Assembly (NCBI RefSeq): GCF_011299615.1
Contig: NZ_CP049861.1
Location: forward strand, 1,612,001-1,676,000
DNA from: Erysipelothrix sp. HDW6C
Lineage (GTDB): Bacteria > Bacillota_I > Bacilli_A > Erysipelotrichales > Erysipelotrichaceae
DNA length: 64,000 nt
Direction of reading: 5' to 3'
Of this stretch, positions 18,385 to 27,844 are shown piece by piece (position 1 is the first letter of the stretch; the number at the start of each line of letters is the position of its first letter). The notes under the pieces were generated by a model, which made no database searches, was not told where the DNA came from, and was given only the letters and a program-made list of their open reading frames with translations. The translations under genes were made by a program, and so were the position numbers.

Positions 18385-19293
18385 TTAAGCCTCCTGAGAA
18401 TAACAAAGCATTGCTGCTCCAATGACTCCTGGCTCGTCTAAACTTGCAAGTACGAATTCGGTATCACGCATATGAGGGTGAACGAGGTCTTGATATGCTG
18501 CTTTCATTTTATCCCAGTACAAGTCACGCGATGATGTAACACCACCACCAATAACAAATACATGCGGATCAACAACATGTGCAATCGTCGCCATCAATTG
18601 TCCGATATCATAACTCATTTCATCAACGAGTTTGACTGCCTTGGGATCGTTTTTTTCATAAAGTTTAAAGATTTCAAAAGCAGATGTAATTTGGCGATCA
18701 ATGGTTTCTTGAGCCTTACGAACCATTGCTGACCCACTGGCTTCATTTTCAACCGCCCCTGCGTTGAGTGTGTTCACATCCGAACGACGGACACGATCGC
18801 GATCAATAACAATATTACCAATCTCTCCTGCATATCCTTTTCTTCCTGAAACTACTTTCCCATCAACAACCAGCGCACCACCGATTCCTGTTGAATGCGT
18901 GACATAATAAACAACCTTTCGGCCCTTACCCGCACCAACAAGCGCTTCAGCGAGACCAGCAACATTGGCGTCGTTATCCATGTAGATTGGCATCTTAAAG
19001 TATTCTTTAAGATAGTCAACAACTGGGTAACCGGTAAATCCATTTAAATTGGTTGAAAGCGTAACGGAACCCTTCTCTGTATCAACAGGTCCAGGTATTC
19101 CAATTCCAATACCTTCGACTTCACTTAGTGAAGATAAGGTATAGATCATTTCTACAATATTGTTCAAAACAACTTCAGGACCTTCACTTGCTTGTGAAGG
19201 TCGCTTAATTTCTTCTGTAATTTCCCCAAGTTCGGTAACGACTGCTACGCGAACATTGGTTCCACCTAAGTCAATACCAATGAACTTACGCAT
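18385..19293 (-). CDS. glcK: ROK family glucokinase lacking the zinc motif
   Basis: 302 residues. The ATP/sugar site residues are present: DLGGTNVRVAVV at the N-terminus, MDNDAN with catalytic D108, and THSTGIGGALVVDGK. It phosphorylates glucose to glucose-6-phosphate. The ROK zinc site is missing: the usual EIGH is EIGN (N160), and the CxCGxxGCxE cysteine cluster is replaced by NTLNAGAVENEASGS (about 174-188). It lies directly upstream of the pepS pair and downstream of pyk. Confidence 0.88.
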   Translation of the reverse strand: MRKFIGIDLGGTNVRVAVVTELGEITEEIKRPSQASEGPEVVLNNIVEMIYTLSSLSEVEGIGIGIPGPVDTEKGSVTLSTNLNGFTGYPVVDYLKEYFKMPIYMDNDANVAGLAEALVGAGKGRKVVYYVTHSTGIGGALVVDGKVVSGRKGYAGEIGNIVIDRDRVRRSDVNTLNAGAVENEASGSAMVRKAQETIDRQITSAFEIFKLYEKNDPKAVKLVDEMSYDIGQLMATIAHVVDPHVFVIGGGVTSSRDLYWDKMKAAYQDLVHPHMRDTEFVLASLDEPGVIGAAMLCYSQEA

Positions 19294-19305
19294 AATTATC
19301 TCCTA

Positions 19306-20739
19306 TTATTTAACTTCGATAATCTTCATTAAGTTAGTATTACCAGTTCCTGTAGGGTAACCTGCAGCAATAATGACTTTTTGTCCAACTTCAATTCCGA
19401 AGCTCTTTGCAAATGTTGAAGCAATTTCGTCATCATTTGTCATGTCGTTACGGACATCAGAGTAAACTGGGAATACACCCCATGATGATTGCAAGCTTCT
19501 TTGAACTTCTGGGTTAAATGTAACAGCAATGACTGGAACATTTGGACGGTATTTAGAAATACGACGTGCAGTTGTACCGGATTGTGTAAAGGCAACAATT
19601 GCAGCAACATCGTCAAGGTTTAATGCTGTTTCAGCAACGGACATACCGATGGAGTCTTGCATTGTACGTTTTGAAGTTTTAATAGCGTGGTCTAAACGTT
19701 CACGGTAAGGAAGGATTGTTTCATCTTCCATCGCGATAGAAATTTCACGCATAACACGAACAGCTTCAATTGGGTATGCTCCAACTGCTGATTCACCTGA
19801 AAGCATAATTGCATCAGTTCCATCAATAACAGCGTTCGCAACATCACTTGCTTCAGCACGTGTAGGACGTGGGTTTTGTTGCATGGATTCTAACATATGT
19901 GTTGCAGTGATAACTGGTTTACCCATACGGTTTGCGATTTTGATCATTTGTTTTTGGTAGATAGGTACTAAGTGTGTACTTACTTCAACACCCAAGTCAC
20001 CACGTGCAACCATGACACCATCCGCTAACTCAAGAATGCTTTCAAGGTTATCGAATCCTTCTTGGTTTTCGATCTTAACAATGATTTGAACGTTTGGACG
20101 TCCAGCAGCTGTTAGGACTTCACGAATGTCTTTAACATCTTGTGCACGGCGTACAAATGACGCAGCAACAAAGTCAATACCGTTGTTTGCACCAAATGTG
20201 ATGTCGTTACGGTCTTTTTCTGACATAAATGGCATACTTAGGACAACGTTAGGGATATTTACACCTTTACGTGTTTTGATAAATCCTGGGTTTTCAATAC
20301 GGCAAATCAAGTCTTTGTCGTCTTTATCGATAACAGTTAAACGGATTTTTCCATCATCAATTAAGAGATAGTCATCAACTTTAACGTCAGCGTGTACTTC
20401 TGGTACTAAAAGTGTGAAACGTTCTTTGTTTCCTTGGTAGTCTGCATCAAATCCAACACGAACAATGTCGCCTTTTGCAAATTCAACTGCACCACCTTCG
20501 ATATCGCCACAACGAATTTCAGGTCCTTTAGTATCTAAAAGAATTGCCAAGTTAATACCAATACGGTCGCTTACTTCACGAACGATATTCATACGTTTCA
20601 AGTGGTTTTCTTGAACGTCATGTGAGAAGTTGAAACGAACAATATTCATTCCCTCTTTTGCTAATGCTTCAACCATTTCAGGTGATTCTGATGCCGGTCC
20701 AATCGTACATACAATTTTAGTTTTTTTCATTTTTTCCAT
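19306..20739 (-). CDS. pyk: Pyruvate kinase
   Basis: 477 residues. KTKIVCTIGPASES, LLDTKGPEIR (with substrate-binding positions), IVKIENQEGFDNLESIL carrying the catalytic Lys and metal Glu, MVARGDLGVEV, and ATHMLESM are all present. It transfers phosphate from phosphoenolpyruvate to ADP in the last glycolytic step. It lacks the extra C-terminal PEP-utilising-like domain found in Bacillus pyruvate kinase. Directly downstream of pfkA, the usual Gram-positive pairing. Confidence 0.97.
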   Translation of the reverse strand: MEKMKKTKIVCTIGPASESPEMVEALAKEGMNIVRFNFSHDVQENHLKRMNIVREVSDRIGINLAILLDTKGPEIRCGDIEGGAVEFAKGDIVRVGFDADYQGNKERFTLLVPEVHADVKVDDYLLIDDGKIRLTVIDKDDKDLICRIENPGFIKTRKGVNIPNVVLSMPFMSEKDRNDITFGANNGIDFVAASFVRRAQDVKDIREVLTAAGRPNVQIIVKIENQEGFDNLESILELADGVMVARGDLGVEVSTHLVPIYQKQMIKIANRMGKPVITATHMLESMQQNPRPTRAEASDVANAVIDGTDAIMLSGESAVGAYPIEAVRVMREISIAMEDETILPYRERLDHAIKTSKRTMQDSIGMSVAETALNLDDVAAIVAFTQSGTTARRISKYRPNVPVIAVTFNPEVQRSLQSSWGVFPVYSDVRNDMTNDDEIASTFAKSFGIEVGQKVIIAAGYPTGTGNTNLMKIIEVK

Positions 20740-20760
20740 AATATTTATCTCTCTTCCTTC

Positions 20761-21720
20761 TTATACCAAACGATCGTGAAGATCGAACAATGGCTTTCTT
20801 GTTTTCTTTGGTAATTGTAACGCTTCATTAATATCAATCGTAATGAGTTGTTCCTCAACAACACCTACGCAACGGCCGCCCTCTCCAGCAACCAATGCCT
20901 GCACTGCCTTGTCACCAAATTGTGTAGCAAGGATACGATCACGTGCAGTTGGCGAACCACCACGTTGGATATGACCCAACACAGTTGCTCGACCTGAGAA
21001 TCCCGAATGTTGGGAGATCTTTTGCGCAAGCAAATGAACATCGGTGATTTTCTCACTGATGATAACAATCGCATGGCGTTTGCGCTTCACTTCTTCGAAA
21101 TGACGCAAGCGCGCTAAAACTTCGGATTCATCATAACCTGTTTCTTTCGTTATTATAATTTCAGCCCCTGTTGTAAGACCCGCATAGATTGCTAAATCAC
21201 CACAACGGTTTCCCATTACTTCAACGACAGAACAACGATGATGGGAACTTGATGTATCGCGCAATTTATCAACGTTTTCGATGACTGTGTTCAACGCTGT
21301 ATCAAACCCAATCGAATAATCTGTTGAATCGATATCATTATCAATTGTTCCAGGAATCCCAATACAATTGATACCCATTTCTGTAAGTGCTTGTGCTCCG
21401 CGGTAACTTCCATCACCACCAACAACAACAAGTCCTTCAATACCATGCTCCATGAGATTGTCAACTGCCTTTTGACGAACCTCAACAAGTTTGAAATCTT
21501 CAAGTCGAGCACTACCCAAAATAGTTCCCCCTTGAATGATGATATCACTCACATCGCCACGCTCTAACTTGCGAATGTTGTTATTCACAAGCCCTTCGTA
21601 ACCATTGAAGACACCGTAGACTTCAAGCCCAGCACTAATTCCTGAACGTACTACCGCACGGATAGCAGCGTTCATACCCGGTGCATCACCACCAGAAGTC
21701 AATATGCCAATTTTTTTCAT
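20761..21720 (-). CDS. pfkA: ATP-dependent 6-phosphofructokinase
   Basis: 319 residues. ILTSGGDAPGMNAAIRAVVR, GGDGSYRGA, and GIPGTIDNDIDSTDYSIGFDTA with the catalytic TIDND motif identify the bacterial ATP-dependent enzyme. RGGSPTARDR is the fructose-6-phosphate site. It commits sugar to glycolysis. The glycine after GGD favours ATP over pyrophosphate. The start has a GAGGTG site; an extended -10 (TGGTATGAT on the minus strand) lies about 20 nt upstream. Confidence 0.98.
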   Translation of the reverse strand: MKKIGILTSGGDAPGMNAAIRAVVRSGISAGLEVYGVFNGYEGLVNNNIRKLERGDVSDIIIQGGTILGSARLEDFKLVEVRQKAVDNLMEHGIEGLVVVGGDGSYRGAQALTEMGINCIGIPGTIDNDIDSTDYSIGFDTALNTVIENVDKLRDTSSSHHRCSVVEVMGNRCGDLAIYAGLTTGAEIIITKETGYDESEVLARLRHFEEVKRKRHAIVIISEKITDVHLLAQKISQHSGFSGRATVLGHIQRGGSPTARDRILATQFGDKAVQALVAGEGGRCVGVVEEQLITIDINEALQLPKKTRKPLFDLHDRLV

Positions 21721-21782
21721 AATTCACCTCTTGAATTATCATACCATTTTTTGCCCCTTATTACTCACTAAAATCAATGATT

Positions 21783-22703
21783 TTAACGAATTCTTCGGTT
21801 TTCTCCTACCATTTCATAAGGTTTTGTAAGAGCATGAATCCGATCAACCAAACGTCGGGCACGAATTTCATCCGAAGTACCACGAGAATCGAGTTTGTAG
21901 AGGTCTACAAGCATCTCGGGTTGATAGTTGCTGGTAATGATTGTTTTTCGTTTATTTTCCAATCGATCATTAAGGATCGATAACAGAATTTCATCACGGC
22001 TCCACATTGTGACTGGCTCTGCACCCAAATCATCAAGGACTAAAAGGGAAACGTTGCGCAACTTGCGCAAGGTATATTCCAAAGAACCCGGACTGTTGAA
22101 CATTTGCTTGAGATGACTCATTAATGTTGGTACATGAATATACGCAACTTGTTGTTGTCGTTTCGCAAATGCATTGGTTGCGCACGCTGCCAAGAAACTC
22201 TTTCCTACACCCAAGTCACCATAAATAAAATATCCCAGTTCCTTGTCAGTTGCGAGTTTCATTAGTTTTGACATGATGCCACGAAAATTCTCATTCTCTT
22301 TTTTGTAGTCCAATAACTCAAAGTGTGCTTTATGGGCACTTAATGGTAAATCAAAAATCTGATAGCGATGCAGGTACGCTTCTTCTTCAGCAATTTCGTG
22401 GACGATGGATAATTCGGAAATTACTTCAGTAATGATTCCTGTATGCTTATCGTAGGTTAAATCGACAAAACGTCCCAAATTCTGATTTGCTTGAATATCA
22501 TGCTTGCTATGCTTTTGAGCGTCACGCTTCGCCATAACCCAACGTTTGAACTTCGCAGCATTATCGATAATTACAGTTTCAGGACAATCAAACATTTCCA
22601 TAAAAAGTTGAATTTCAGGTTGTTCTAAAAGTGTCGCCCCCAATTGGTTGCGTGCCTCAATTTGTTCTGGAGTCAGTTCAAAAACCATCTTTTTAAATGA
22701 CAT
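21783..22703 (-). CDS. dnaI: Primosomal helicase loader DnaI
   Basis: 306 residues. An N-terminal helicase-binding region (about 1-125) precedes an AAA+ ATPase with Walker A GDLGVGKS and Walker B LLVLDDLGAE; sensor-like TSNY and RARRLVDRI arginine-finger residues follow. It loads the replicative helicase onto DNA at initiation and restart. ATG at 22703 overlaps the dnaB stop as TGATG and has GGGAGGGATTTG upstream. No cysteine-rich zinc motif is obvious in its N-terminal region, unlike B. subtilis DnaI. Confidence 0.93.
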   Translation of the reverse strand: MSFKKMVFELTPEQIEARNQLGATLLEQPEIQLFMEMFDCPETVIIDNAAKFKRWVMAKRDAQKHSKHDIQANQNLGRFVDLTYDKHTGIITEVISELSIVHEIAEEEAYLHRYQIFDLPLSAHKAHFELLDYKKENENFRGIMSKLMKLATDKELGYFIYGDLGVGKSFLAACATNAFAKRQQQVAYIHVPTLMSHLKQMFNSPGSLEYTLRKLRNVSLLVLDDLGAEPVTMWSRDEILLSILNDRLENKRKTIITSNYQPEMLVDLYKLDSRGTSDEIRARRLVDRIHALTKPYEMVGENRRIR

Positions 22704-23860
22704 CAAATCCCTCCCTTAAGCATTGCTGCGATTTCGTCATCAATTTCGCTAACATCACCTTTTATTTTATCATCTTTTGAGTATTCTGGCATCTTCACTT
22801 CAACCTTCACATTACTCTGCTTTGATTTATTAGTAGAGAGTGGTGTCGCAATTTCTTTCGCTGCTTTTTCTACGGTGTCCACACCCTTGCGTTGCCAGGT
22901 TGCTGCAATTTTTTCAACATAGTTCTTATTCAAGTTCATGTTATTGGTTGTCAGTACATATTCAATCAATGCGTTAATAACTTGATGGTTAAATTTAAAG
23001 TTCTTTTCAAGCGACTTAAGTAGGTTCCGATCAGCATCCACAATGTAGTCATGATCCTGCTTGTAAGCGAGAAAACTTACAGGATCAAGCTCGTATGCAT
23101 TGGATACTGTCTCGATGTTTTGTCGTCCATGATCACGATCAATTAAAATATGGAATTTACGATTATCAAATGTTTTTGTATCAAAGTTGGTCGCAGCGAT
23201 TAGTTTTGCTTTCATGTCGACATAATTCATATGATAAAACGTCCCGGCTTGTTGAACAGTCTTTAAAAGCGTTGCTGTGCGAAGGACTTCTGGATAAACC
23301 ATCGGGCTTAATGTTCTAAAGAATCCTTGGACATCAAAGCGATACGCATCAACATCTTTTTCAGCAAGGTTTGAATTAAAACTATCTTCTGAAGTTTGAT
23401 CCCAGGTCGACAGACGGGCAATGTCAAAGGCAGCACTGATTTCTGTATCAAGTGATGGAATTGTGCTTTGCACACGATAACGTGTACATTGATTTACAAA
23501 TTGTTCGTTGCCCATAACAATCGCATAAAGGCGTCCAAACGTCGTATGCGACACAAATGCTTCAGGTCTTAAAGGTTCCATTACAATCAAGTGCAACACA
23601 CCTTCAATTTCAAACGTTCTAAGCAGTGCAAACTTTTCCAATTCTTGGCGATGTTTGGTCAGTTGATGAGTATCCAATTGCAAGGCTTGCTGTAATTGGC
23701 GAACATCAATCTCACCCTGTGCATGGGCATGTTCATACAAGGTTAAGTACAACCCCATGGCTGGATGCACAAACAGCGGTTGGTAAAGCAACACCAGTGA
23801 TTCAAGTTGATCGGCAGCTAATTTAAACTGCGCATCAATTTTATAGACGATTTTAATCAT
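22703..23860 (-). CDS. dnaB: Replication initiation and membrane attachment protein DnaB
   Basis: 385 residues of the Gram-positive DnaB/DnaD family (not the helicase). An N-terminal winged-helix region (about 1-120) is followed by a C-terminal DDBH2 domain with NALIEYVLTTNNMNLNKNYVEKIAATWQRKGV, the conserved YxxxIAxxW motif. It acts with DnaI to load helicase. ATG 23860 has GGAAAGGAGATTGC upstream and overlaps coaE by 8 nt. Confidence 0.93.
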   Translation of the reverse strand: MIKIVYKIDAQFKLAADQLESLVLLYQPLFVHPAMGLYLTLYEHAHAQGEIDVRQLQQALQLDTHQLTKHRQELEKFALLRTFEIEGVLHLIVMEPLRPEAFVSHTTFGRLYAIVMGNEQFVNQCTRYRVQSTIPSLDTEISAAFDIARLSTWDQTSEDSFNSNLAEKDVDAYRFDVQGFFRTLSPMVYPEVLRTATLLKTVQQAGTFYHMNYVDMKAKLIAATNFDTKTFDNRKFHILIDRDHGRQNIETVSNAYELDPVSFLAYKQDHDYIVDADRNLLKSLEKNFKFNHQVINALIEYVLTTNNMNLNKNYVEKIAATWQRKGVDTVEKAAKEIATPLSTNKSKQSNVKVEVKMPEYSKDDKIKGDVSEIDDEIAAMLKGGI

Positions 23861-24452
23861 GCAATCTCCTTTCCAATGTTTCAAGAACACGGTCTAATTG
23901 TTCGTATAACTGCGATTCAGTATCGTTATTCCACACAATTATGTCCGATTTATTCATTTTTTGTGTTTCATCCATATGGCGTTCCATACGTTTCAGTACA
24001 TCGTCTTCACGAAGACCACGTTTCATTAAACGCGGGATGCGAATGTCGTAGTCTGCATTAATCATAATAATACAGTCATACTCATTTTCCATATGCGCTT
24101 CAAAAAGCATTGGAACTTCAAAAAACACGAGCATATTTTCATGATTTTCAATGCTACGGTACAACGCTGCAACATGTTCACTGACAACTGGGAATACATG
24201 AGCCTCCAGCGCATCCAATGCTGAAGAATCAGAAAATACCCGAGCCCCCAACTTTCGACGGTCAATCGTTTCATCATCGGCGAGAATTGATGGCCCAAAC
24301 AGAACACGAACTGTATCGTATAAACAACCATTGGGCTCGTAATACTGATGAACAAGCTTATCCGTATCAAATACCGGGTATCCTTTGCTTACTAAATAAG
24401 AACTGGCTTTTGACTTTCCTGCACCAATCGTGCCTGTGACTGCAATTTTCAT
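23853..24452 (-). CDS. coaE: Dephospho-CoA kinase
   Basis: 199 residues. Walker A GTIGAGKS at about 7-14, DTDKLVHQYY, LVFFEVPMLFEA (metal and substrate loop) and RLMKRGLREDDVLKRM (lid) are diagnostic. It phosphorylates dephospho-CoA, the final step of CoA synthesis. The start overlaps the mutM stop as ATGA. A longer upstream frame to 24539 lies inside mutM and was rejected. Confidence 0.95.
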   Translation of the reverse strand: MKIAVTGTIGAGKSKASSYLVSKGYPVFDTDKLVHQYYEPNGCLYDTVRVLFGPSILADDETIDRRKLGARVFSDSSALDALEAHVFPVVSEHVAALYRSIENHENMLVFFEVPMLFEAHMENEYDCIIMINADYDIRIPRLMKRGLREDDVLKRMERHMDETQKMNKSDIIVWNNDTESQLYEQLDRVLETLERRLHD

Positions 24453-25270
24453 ACCTTCACCTTCTGACATTTTGGGCAGTATACGCTCGATCGTCCCCCT
24501 ACAACAACCCGCTCCATGCGCGTTCCACAGCGATAACAAGATTCGCCCTCTCGACCATATGCATTTAAATTAATTTGGAATCGACCGGTAACATTCAGAC
24601 CTGAAGTGTACGAACGAACCGTTGTTCCTCCCGCAGCAATGGCATTATCAAGAACATTTCGAGTGACGACCACAATATCATCACATTGTTTGCGTGTTAA
24701 GCGATTGGCTGGTGTTTCAGGGTGAATCTTCATAACATAAAGAATCTCATCCGCATAAATGTTCCCAATTCCAGCAATGATTGACTGATCCAATAACACT
24801 GTCTTTATCATGCGACGTGTTTTATGGTAAAGACCATACAAGTACGCACCTGTTAATTGGGAATCCCAAGGTTCAAAACCAAGCGATTTTGTAGCAAGAT
24901 AGGCAATAGGGTCATCCATAACTGCCATACGCGAAAATTTACGTGTATCAAGGTAATGAATGTGATGATGTGAGGTTTCAATAACTAAATGTGTGTGACC
25001 ATGGGGACGCACAGGATGATCATACAGATTGAACTTTCCTTCCATTCGCAAATGAAGAATCCAATGCAAGCCATTCGACATCTCAAACCATAAGTACTTA
25101 CCCCGACGGTGAAACGCAACAAAAGAAGCGCCCAAAAGCGATTCTAATGGATATTGCGAGTCGGCTTCAAGCAGACTCGGATAACGGAAATCAAGTGTTT
25201 CAATGCGTTCATTGATGAGTGATTTCTCTAATGTTCTAACAATTGTCTCTACCTCTGGAAGCTCTGGCAT
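24449..25270 (-). CDS. mutM: Formamidopyrimidine-DNA glycosylase
   Basis: 273 residues. The mature N-terminus MPELPEVETI supplies catalytic Pro2 and Glu3; RRGKYLWF carries the beta-hairpin lysine; IAGIGNIYADEIL is the helix-two-turn-helix; the C-terminal zinc finger is CYRCG...CPKC. It removes oxidised purines (8-oxoG) and nicks the strand. It starts 2 nt after polA with GGAGGATTAACA, forming a repair pair. Confidence 0.97.
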   Translation of the reverse strand: MPELPEVETIVRTLEKSLINERIETLDFRYPSLLEADSQYPLESLLGASFVAFHRRGKYLWFEMSNGLHWILHLRMEGKFNLYDHPVRPHGHTHLVIETSHHHIHYLDTRKFSRMAVMDDPIAYLATKSLGFEPWDSQLTGAYLYGLYHKTRRMIKTVLLDQSIIAGIGNIYADEILYVMKIHPETPANRLTRKQCDDIVVVTRNVLDNAIAAGGTTVRSYTSGLNVTGRFQINLNAYGREGESCYRCGTRMERVVVGGRSSVYCPKCQKVKV

Positions 25271-25272
25271 TG

Positions 25273-27780
25273 TTAATCCTCCAACCAACTGGTCCCAACA
25301 CTTACGGAGACCTTCATTGGAATTGGCCAATCAACAACTTTTTCCATCACATCTGTCATCAGCTCTGTGACACGGTCCAATTCATCTTCAACAACATCAA
25401 ATACAAGCTCATCATGAACTTGCAATATCATGGATGATTTTAGATTGTTTGCTTTCAAAGCTTTATTTGCTTCGATCATCGCCATTTTTATAATGTCCGC
25501 TGCAGTTCCTTGAATGGGTGCGTTCATTGCCGCGCGTTTTCCAAACTCACTCACAGCACGGTTTTTGTCGTGAATTTCTGGAATATAACGTCGTCGCCCA
25601 AAGAACGTTGTTACGTATCCATCAATTTCACAGTTGGAAATCACAGTATCCATATATTTTTGAATGTTTGGATAGACTTCGTTATAGCGTTCAATAAATG
25701 ATGCTGCATCTTTAACAGAAATATCCAATTGTTTCGACAACCCAAACGAGGAAATCCCGTAAACAATTCCAAAGTTTACAGACTTCGCCTGACGACGCAT
25801 ATTGCTATTCACTTGATCAACACCAAATATCTCTTGGGCAGTTGATGTATGAATATCAAGATTTTCATTAAACGAGGCCATCATTTTCGCTTCATCTGCA
25901 AGATAGGATAAAACGCGCAACTCAATTTGTGAATAGTCAATGGATACAAGTTTGCGGCCAGGACTGGCAACGAATGCACCACGCACGGCACGGCCTTCTT
26001 CATCACGAACCGAAATATTTTGCAAATTGGGATCACTGGATGATAATCGACCAGTTTGTGTCGCGTGTTGATTGAAGGTTGTATGAATTCGACCATCTTC
26101 ATGTATATGTTTGGTAAGTCCTACAGCATACGTACTGTAAAGTTTTTGATATTTTCGATATTCAAGTATGGGTGCAATGATTGGATGAGCACCAACAAGA
26201 CCTTCAAGGACATCCACTGCCGTTGAACGTTTCTTCTTGGTTGGCAACTTCAGGTTATCAAACAACATCTCGCCCAATTGTTTGGGTGAGTTGATATTAA
26301 ACTCTTGACCCGCTTCAGCAAAAATAATCTCACTTAGACGTGTAATTTTCTCCGATGTTTCCGCAGCTATGCGGTCTAAAACGGAGCGATCAACACAAAT
26401 CCCCAAATGCTCACACTCTGCAAGTATTGGGACTAATGGACGTTCAATATCATTATAGATACTCAAAACATTTTCTTTGATCGCAATGTCTTTCAGATTA
26501 TCAAAAAGTTGCGGTAATGCCCCAACGACAGCACAGCCATTTTCGATGCCTTCATATTGCTCAAACCAAATATTGTACTCATCTTTTAAACGATCCAATG
26601 TTGTGGTCGATGAATTATTAATGAACGCTAATAAAAGCACGTCATCAAACTTTTGATTTACAGGAATATTATGCGCCATTGCAAAACGATACATAACCTT
26701 TGTGGACGCCATCAAAATTTGTTTTGTGCGGCTGAGTAAGGCATGGAAATGCGGATCCAATATCATCTCTGGAAGTGTTAAATAAGCATACTCACCGGAT
26801 TTGTGAAGCGTAACACCTTGTAGACTTCCCTTTTTATCGAGGTCAGCAAGCAATGTAACATCACCATCAATCCATGACGCATCAAAATCAATCAACTTAA
26901 TATCCTCTTTTACAACTTCAACAATTTCATAATCATCAACAATCAATGAATTCATGTCGTATTTACGGTAAAATGCATTTAATGAAGGATCGGGGATTTC
27001 ATATTTGATTGTATCGATTTGGAGGTCATTGGGGACATCGGTATGAATCTTAGCAAGCTTGTAGGATAGGATTGCCTGTTCTTCATAAGCTCGCAAGTTA
27101 TCACCCATCTTCCCTTTTATCTCATCCTTATGAGCATAAAGATTTTCGAAAGTACCGTATTCAGTAATGAGTTTTAATGCAGTTTTCTCTCCAATTGAAG
27201 GGACACCGGGAATATTATCACTTGTATCTCCCTGAAGTGCTTTTACATCAACAATTTGTGATGGCGTCAAGCCCATCTCTTCCCGAAGGGTTGCTACGTC
27301 CATAAGTTTAAGATCCGTGATCCCTTTTTTCATAAGCAACACATCAACATTGGTATCAATGAGTTGCAACATGTCACGATCACTGGTTAGGATTTCAACT
27401 TTTGTATCCGCAAATTGATGTGACAATGTACCAATAACATCGTCAGCCTCATAGCCACTGATTTCATAGCGTCTTAATGGGTAGGCATCCAAGAATTCAC
27501 GAACCAGTGCAAACTGAGAAACGAGTTCTTGATCGACTTCTTTACGTGTTCCTTTATACTCATCAAACATATCGTGGCGGAAAGTCTTGTCTTTTGTATC
27601 AAAGGCAACCAAAATGTGCGTTGGTTGGATTAATTCTATTGCTTTGGTTAGCATGGTTGAAAAACCATACACCGCATTGGTAACAACTCCAGTTGATGAG
27701 GTCATATAGCCGCGTGATAACGTGCCATAGTAAGCTCGAAATAGCATCGAGTTTCCGTCAATTAGTAGTAATTTATTCAT
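25273..27780 (-). CDS. polA: DNA polymerase I
   Basis: 835 residues. The 5'-3' exonuclease domain (about 1-290; LIDGNSMLFRAYYG, DKTFRHDMFDEYKGTR, DVKALQGDTSDNIPGVPSIGEKTA) and the polymerase domain (DYSQIELRVLS, RRQAKSVNFGIVYGISSFGL, LQVHDELVFDV) are complete. The middle 3'-5' exonuclease region lacks a recognisable DEDD set, as is common in Gram-positive PolA, so proofreading is unlikely. It functions in Okazaki fragment processing and repair. Operon order polA-mutM-coaE-dnaB-dnaI is a standard Bacillota arrangement. Confidence 0.97.
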   Translation of the reverse strand: MNKLLLIDGNSMLFRAYYGTLSRGYMTSSTGVVTNAVYGFSTMLTKAIELIQPTHILVAFDTKDKTFRHDMFDEYKGTRKEVDQELVSQFALVREFLDAYPLRRYEISGYEADDVIGTLSHQFADTKVEILTSDRDMLQLIDTNVDVLLMKKGITDLKLMDVATLREEMGLTPSQIVDVKALQGDTSDNIPGVPSIGEKTALKLITEYGTFENLYAHKDEIKGKMGDNLRAYEEQAILSYKLAKIHTDVPNDLQIDTIKYEIPDPSLNAFYRKYDMNSLIVDDYEIVEVVKEDIKLIDFDASWIDGDVTLLADLDKKGSLQGVTLHKSGEYAYLTLPEMILDPHFHALLSRTKQILMASTKVMYRFAMAHNIPVNQKFDDVLLLAFINNSSTTTLDRLKDEYNIWFEQYEGIENGCAVVGALPQLFDNLKDIAIKENVLSIYNDIERPLVPILAECEHLGICVDRSVLDRIAAETSEKITRLSEIIFAEAGQEFNINSPKQLGEMLFDNLKLPTKKKRSTAVDVLEGLVGAHPIIAPILEYRKYQKLYSTYAVGLTKHIHEDGRIHTTFNQHATQTGRLSSSDPNLQNISVRDEEGRAVRGAFVASPGRKLVSIDYSQIELRVLSYLADEAKMMASFNENLDIHTSTAQEIFGVDQVNSNMRRQAKSVNFGIVYGISSFGLSKQLDISVKDAASFIERYNEVYPNIQKYMDTVISNCEIDGYVTTFFGRRRYIPEIHDKNRAVSEFGKRAAMNAPIQGTAADIIKMAMIEANKALKANNLKSSMILQVHDELVFDVVEDELDRVTELMTDVMEKVVDWPIPMKVSVSVGTSWLED

Positions 27781-27812
27781 AATTTTTCCCGCCTTCTCTT
27801 TATGAAAGAAAA

Positions 27813-27844
27813 CCCTTGAGGTTATCGATGCATCGATTCAAGGG
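27813..27844 (-). terminator. Terminator overlapping the end of the binding-lipoprotein gene
   Basis: The minus strand CCCTTGA/TCAAGGG stem encloses an inner hairpin TCGATGCATCGA and is followed by TTTTCTTTC. The 5' arm is in the last codons of the gene. Confidence 0.75.
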
